Shown here: one piece after another, positions 59,540 to 64,000 of the stretch
Layout: each line of letters starts with the position of its first letter
Position numbering within the stretch: position 1 is the stretch's first letter
Assembly (NCBI RefSeq): GCF_011397635.1
Contig: NC_064760.1
Coordinates: 27,750,856 to 27,814,855 of the forward strand
From: Epinephelus fuscoguttatus
Lineage: Eukaryota; Chordata; Actinopteri; Perciformes; Serranidae
Length of the DNA stretch: 64,000 bases
Reading direction: 5' to 3'
Position numbers and translations under genes: made by a program
The notes under the pieces: model-generated
Seen by the model: only the letters and a program-made list of their open reading frames with translations
Told to the model about the DNA's origin: nothing
The model's database searches: none

Positions 59540-61736
59540 ACAAAACAAGACATTAGCTATGACATCATCAACTTTTTTATTTTATAGTCTTATAAATAAC
59601 TGACTACAGTGGTTGCAAAAATGCTCAACATGTTGAATAATAATGAAAAGACCACATATGAGCTTTTGTATGCTATCAGCCAAAATTAGATAACTACTGG
59701 TAAAGTCTGACTGATGCATCAGCATGGCTGATACCGTTGTGGGAAATGTTGTGAACACTGTGCAACACATCAGTCCCATACTCTGTGTTGGAACTATGTT
59801 AAATTGCAAAATAAGACAACTTTAGCCTATGATAGATACTTATTAGCCAGTAATTACAACAAATTGCGATACAGAAATGTCAAAAATATATTTAATTTAG
59901 AAACAGTAACTTCGTTTACTTGAACAAAATATTCAGGTTTTTGCCCTTATTCCAACGACTGTATTCCTCCTACTAAGCTGTTGGCATTGCTTATGAACAT
60001 GAATATTCAGCTAATAACTAGGTTTATATGCAGCCATGCATACTCCAATTAATGTGAAATGCCACCATGGCTTATGTTGCTGCGATATTTGAGCATATCG
60101 ATAACTGCTGTGAAAACCCTAATGGAGATGTATATTCCAAATGTGATGTAGACATGTCCAAAGAATACTCCTGAAACCTGAATAATCGGAAAATCAGAAA
60201 TATGCTATCTTCATAACAAGGCTATTTAGATAATAATGGAATATTAGTGTGCATGTAAACATGTCCACTGACTCCATTTTGCAGTTTGTCCACCAGAAAG
60301 CACTGAAAAGAATATTTTTACCCTAACTGTAAAATGTCCAAATTGGCAAACATCTTTATGTTAGGACGTGGAGTCTTTTTTATTGTTCTGCACGTAGTGC
60401 AGTCAAAGGCATTTATCTAAATCCAGTGACAGATGAGACTTCAGTCTCTCTCTGTTTGAACAAACATCACTATGAAGTATAGTAGCAACAGATCATCTGA
60501 TGTCAAAATCATGTCAGACAAGAGATAAGATGTTTTGTTTTGAAACAAACTTTTGAACTGAGCCATGTTAGTTTAAAAAAAAAAGCTGACCTTTCAGAAT
60601 GATACAGACCACTTTGGATAATAAAATTAGATGATCCATTAAGGAATCCATTAAGGGATCCGAGGGTTAGAATTTTTGAAATCTTAAATACAGATATTGG
60701 TACTGACCTAACAAAAAAAAAACTAATCTAAATCACACAAACAATACTGTGTACTGTGTAGTCTGTGGACATGGCAATATTAGCCTGGCACACCCTGATA
60801 ACTACACACACACAGCTAAAAGACAATACAGCAAGAGTATGAAATCATATTTATGGATAGACAAGAACCAAAGACGAAGCAGTTGAAACAAAATCACTGA
60901 GTCTACTGGACATAACAGCCTGTGTAGACACACACCCACACACCACACACCCACACCCACACCCACACCCACACACACACACACACCTGGCAGATGCAGA
61001 AACATCTATCCTTCCATGTTTATACCTACTTATCCTTTCAGGGTCACAGAACGGCGTCATAAAATCCGACTGCACCCATTAAGTCTCCATTAAAAAATAT
61101 GCCCAGTAAACAATAATGGGCAGTGCAGGGGATAAAGAATGAATTGAGCTTTCATTTGACGATTACAGAAAGCTGTCATTATTTCTTTATTAGTCCACTG
61201 AACTGGTCAGATGTCAGTTAAGTATGGACAGTGTTCAGCCTCTGTGTCTCTGTGCTGACGCCCTGATGACAGTTTGTATGCGACAGGCACACACAGCACA
61301 CAACACAGCTTGTCACAGGTGGGGTAGCGGGAGCCTTAGGTGACCATCCATCTTGGCAACTGTCTCACTGGGGCAAGTGTCGAGCGCTTCAACAAGTGAT
61401 GGAAAGTCCCTCCACTTTGTGACCTTTCCCTTTAACTGCTGTACAAACACTGTACATTGTGTCCTCCACAGTGATGGAGAGGTGGTGCTGGCAGTCTGTA
61501 CTGGGGCTGAATTAGCAGCTTAAGGGGAAACAGCGCAGGATAATGCTGGCAGAACTCGAACTCTCACTATGCTGCTCTTTGTGTTGTTGATGTTTAGTGA
61601 TAAATTTGAGTGTAAAGTGCTTTGTGCCTCCATTATATTACCTTGAGCTTCATTACATGCAGCACGCAAGTCCTGTGTGGAATGTGTTAATGCTGCACAC
61701 TGTGTAAACAATACAGTCGCCAGAATAAATGTTGGC
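59540..61736. other. Intergenic DNA, no gene seen
   Basis: AT-rich, unique-looking sequence; only the CA/CCCACA tract at 60928-60986 is annotated separately. Confidence 0.35.
60928..60986. repeat. CA/CCCACA-type microsatellite
   Basis: Mixed (CACCCA)n and (CA)n units. Confidence 0.9.
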
Positions 61737-62182
61737 ATTGTACGTCTCTGCAAACCACGGATATGTAACATTTGTATGCTATTATGTAGCGGATATGTTA
61801 ACCTTTGCTTCGTTTCTTTTCAATAACACTGTGGTGAATGCATGGTTATGTTTAGGCACAAAATACATTTGGTTATGGTTTGGAGATCATGTTTTGACTA
61901 AAAATACCTGGCTTTGGTGACACAATCACAGCTGGAAATGCAGCAATGTCTTGCCACAAAACAATCAGTAATATTGTTTGTTGGTCTCAAACAGTTGTCT
62001 GCAGTGGTCTGCAGCTTGGCAGCCATTGTCTAGGTGTCATAGCATCCATCATCCCCTCCACCTCCCAATGTCAATGTCAGCTCATATACATGTTATCACA
62101 ACTACGTCACTTTAGAAACACTGATGTGATATGTATGAAATGTTCAAATGTAGCACATCTGTGGTTTGCAGAACCGTACAAT
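61737..62182. mobile_element. MITE with terminal inverted repeats of about 40 bases
   Basis: The left end reads ATTGTACGTCTCTGCAAACC, then ACGGATATGTAACATTTG. The right end, inverted, reads ATTGTACGGTTCTGCAAACC, then ACAGATGTGCTACATTTG. The interior includes GGTTATGTTTAGGCAC, the core motif seen in several other repeats here. A truncated relative lies at 28130-28675. Confidence 0.82.
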
Positions 62183-62706
62183 TTCCTTCTTGTGGGGGGT
62201 TAAAGACGTGGCTCATGGGTACATAAACTGTTGAGGATATGGTAAAATGTATAACCACCAAGACAAGGAGTGGTATACAAGAAGCAAGATGCATCAAAGG
62301 TTTTATTTTTATTAGTCACATAATCCAGAGGAAAGTGACTAAGTACTGAGTGGTATTTATTTCATGTTCCAGCACATGTCTTAGAAGCCTTGTAATGAGC
62401 TGGTTCTGTGTTACCAGTGGGCCCACGCCAGCTTAGACCCACCCATACAGTAGCTTTGCATAAGCTGTGTGCACGTGTATAAACAGATGGAACAAAACAA
62501 AACACGCGACCAGCCTGCATTTGACATTTATCCATAATTGATTTTGCAAAATTAGACCCATAACTTGGACTATAAAATTTTATGCCTGCTGACTGGGAAT
62601 GTAATGACTGAAAAGGATGTGATCAGTAAAGCACAACATTTGTTGCTCTGAACATCAGTGTGATTATAATACGTATCAGTTACTGTAACAGATTTCACCA
62701 TGCATT

Positions 62707-63095
62707 TTAAAGATAAACTACTCAAGATTTTCCTGAAATCAATGTATTGACTTGTACAGCAGTAATCTGTCTCAATCATCACTTATGACCCTCTAGAAAT
62801 ATGAAGTATATGAGGTGTATTCTTTTTGCAGAGCCTCTGCCCTGTATTTTCTAATGTTTAGTGTTCGGGATGTTTACAGGTGTGTACCCCCACAGCACTC
62901 AGGTGAGGGTGGGGTTTTAGAAAAAGGTAGCGACCAGCAGACCATTGGCAGCAGGCATCCACAGTGCTGAGAAAACGCAAATACAGTGAGGTGATACGCC
63001 AAACCAGAGTAAATCTGGGGTTGGCTTTTACTTTCACTTTTACTGGCAAATGTGTTTCCAAACAATAACCAACATCCTGCATAGTATACCTTCAA
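62707..63095. mobile_element. MITE, copy 2 of the 44897-45286 family
   Basis: It matches copy 1 along its whole length in the same orientation, including the ends (TTAAAGATAAACTACTCAAG and the inverted TTGAAGGTATACTATGCAGG) and the GGGTTGGCTTTTAC phrase. The two copies share similar length (about 390 bases) but are well diverged. Confidence 0.75.
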
Positions 63096-63104
63096 TGTCA
63101 GGGT

Positions 63105-63260
63105 TGACAACCTTTTTGATATGAAGTGCTATTTTTAATTTTCTTGTCAATTAGTGTGCCGTGTGAGTGTGTCCGTCCCTTTCATCATTCATTCTTTCAT
63201 TCTGTGTTCCTCTCTAAATTCAAAGGTTCATGAACACAGCGCAAAACTGCATGAGTTCCT
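63105..63260. repeat. Probable dispersed repeat fragment
   Basis: CAGGGTTGACAACCTTTTTG followed by GTGCTATTTTTAATTTTC and TTAGTGTGCCG resembles a common vertebrate/fish repeat end. The borders are unclear. Confidence 0.35.
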
Positions 63261-63715
63261 GTTTTTCCCACGCTAGTAGTTTGTAGATTTTAAGTCGTGG
63301 ATGGGACATGTGACCCTTCACTATGTCCTGCCCTCTGATGCAGACTGGCCAATCATAATGTAGCATCGGGCTGGCTCAGACCTGGGTCAGACAATAACAC
63401 AGCTGTGCTCCATTGACTCTAATGCAATCGTTTCAGATTTCCTTCATTTTCAGGCTGGTTTTGAGGATTTGGAGCTAAATGTTGTGCCTGGGGCACGTCG
63501 TGTATTAATGATACTGTTACCTGGAGAGGTTTGAAAAAGATATACATTTCTTCCCTGTTCCAAAACCAAAATCAAACCCTGAAAAGTGTAGGGTTAGCTA
63601 GCTAGCTACTGAAGATATAGCCTACTGAATGTATACACATGCTGCTTTTGCTTTTTAATGATTATAACAGTGAAACAAAGACTGACCCTGCTGTACAGGA
63701 ACCAGTGAAGGGAAG

Positions 63716-63920
63716 CAGGGAGACTTTGCTGATATTCAACCAGCTGTGTGGCATCGCATTGTGTGCAGATGAACGTTGTTTGGCTTGCCCCGAAGATTCC
63801 TGCCCATTCGGCAGCGGAGGTCTGGGTGCTGGCAGTGGCACAGGGGTGAAGCCAAACATTGTTCATCTGCACACACTGTGATGCCACACAGCTGGTTCGA
63901 TATCAGCAAAGTTTCCCTTT
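63716..63920. mobile_element. Foldback MITE at the right edge
   Basis: The arms (63716-63797 and 63843-63920) are inverted copies. They share AACTTTGCTGATAT, ACCAGCTGTGTGGCATC, GTGTGCAGATGAAC and TTTGGCTT, around a GC-richer loop. The open frames on both strands here result from the palindrome, not a gene. Confidence 0.82.
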
Positions 63921-64000
63921 ATATTCATTGTGTTCTGTGGTGATCAGCAGTGATGTGGTGGTTCACTTTTACACTGTGATCTGTAGCCTATAGTTCGGCT

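Noticed and set aside
63606-63887. Overlapping open frames on both strands near the right edge
   Set aside because: Explained by the palindromic MITE at 63716-63920.

Overview
This window is vertebrate nuclear DNA, almost certainly from a teleost fish and probably a spiny-rayed one (inference). It has split genes with GT-AG introns, TATA-driven 5' exons and poly(A) signals, long AT-rich intergenic DNA, (CA)n and (TA)n microsatellites, tRNA-derived SINEs, a LINE fragment and many short terminal-inverted-repeat elements of types common in fish. Most long open frames are noise or lie opposite real exons. The gene models below come from reading splice sites and reading frames by eye.

Genes sit in the left third. 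At 1204-1258 (- strand) there is a possible first coding exon behind a TATA box and a perfect CRE; the rest of that gene would lie off the left edge. At 2551-3653 (+) is a complete four-coding-exon ES1/GATD3 gene (224 aa, DJ-1/PfpI superfamily) with its own TATA box, 5' UTR exon and poly(A) signal. At 6416-7853 (-) is a complete six-exon Fe(II)/2-oxoglutarate dioxygenase of the phytanoyl-CoA dioxygenase family (263 aa). At 12385-20185 (-) is a complete seven-exon TNFAIP3-interacting protein (ABIN/TNIP) family gene (390 aa) with an old hAT transposon in one intron. All three joined models keep phase across every junction and have an in-frame stop just upstream of the chosen ATG. The genes are not obviously related in function; they look like ordinary neighbours.

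From about 20.2 kb to the end I find no convincing cellular gene. The 29-32 kb, 33.3-40.8 kb and 57-58.7 kb stretches are unique-looking and rich in ATTA/TAAT motifs, as in gene deserts that hold conserved enhancers (inference only). The rest is a mosaic of mobile DNA. Three hAT-type elements have perfect 8-bp target duplications (4348-5012, 46855-47808, 51535-51833). A 0.83-kb element carries a MADF-like exon (58700-59530). A 1.15-kb element carries a lone acidic first exon (26964-28111). There are several foldback elements, and a 7.2-kb nest is bracketed by hAT-like ends (40841-48074).

I found no CRISPR array, operon, phage or new defence system. The most unusual items are non-autonomous transposons that keep only the first, DNA-binding-type exon of their parent; an ES1 gene with no mitochondrial leader; and a complete, unnamed PhyH-family oxygenase.
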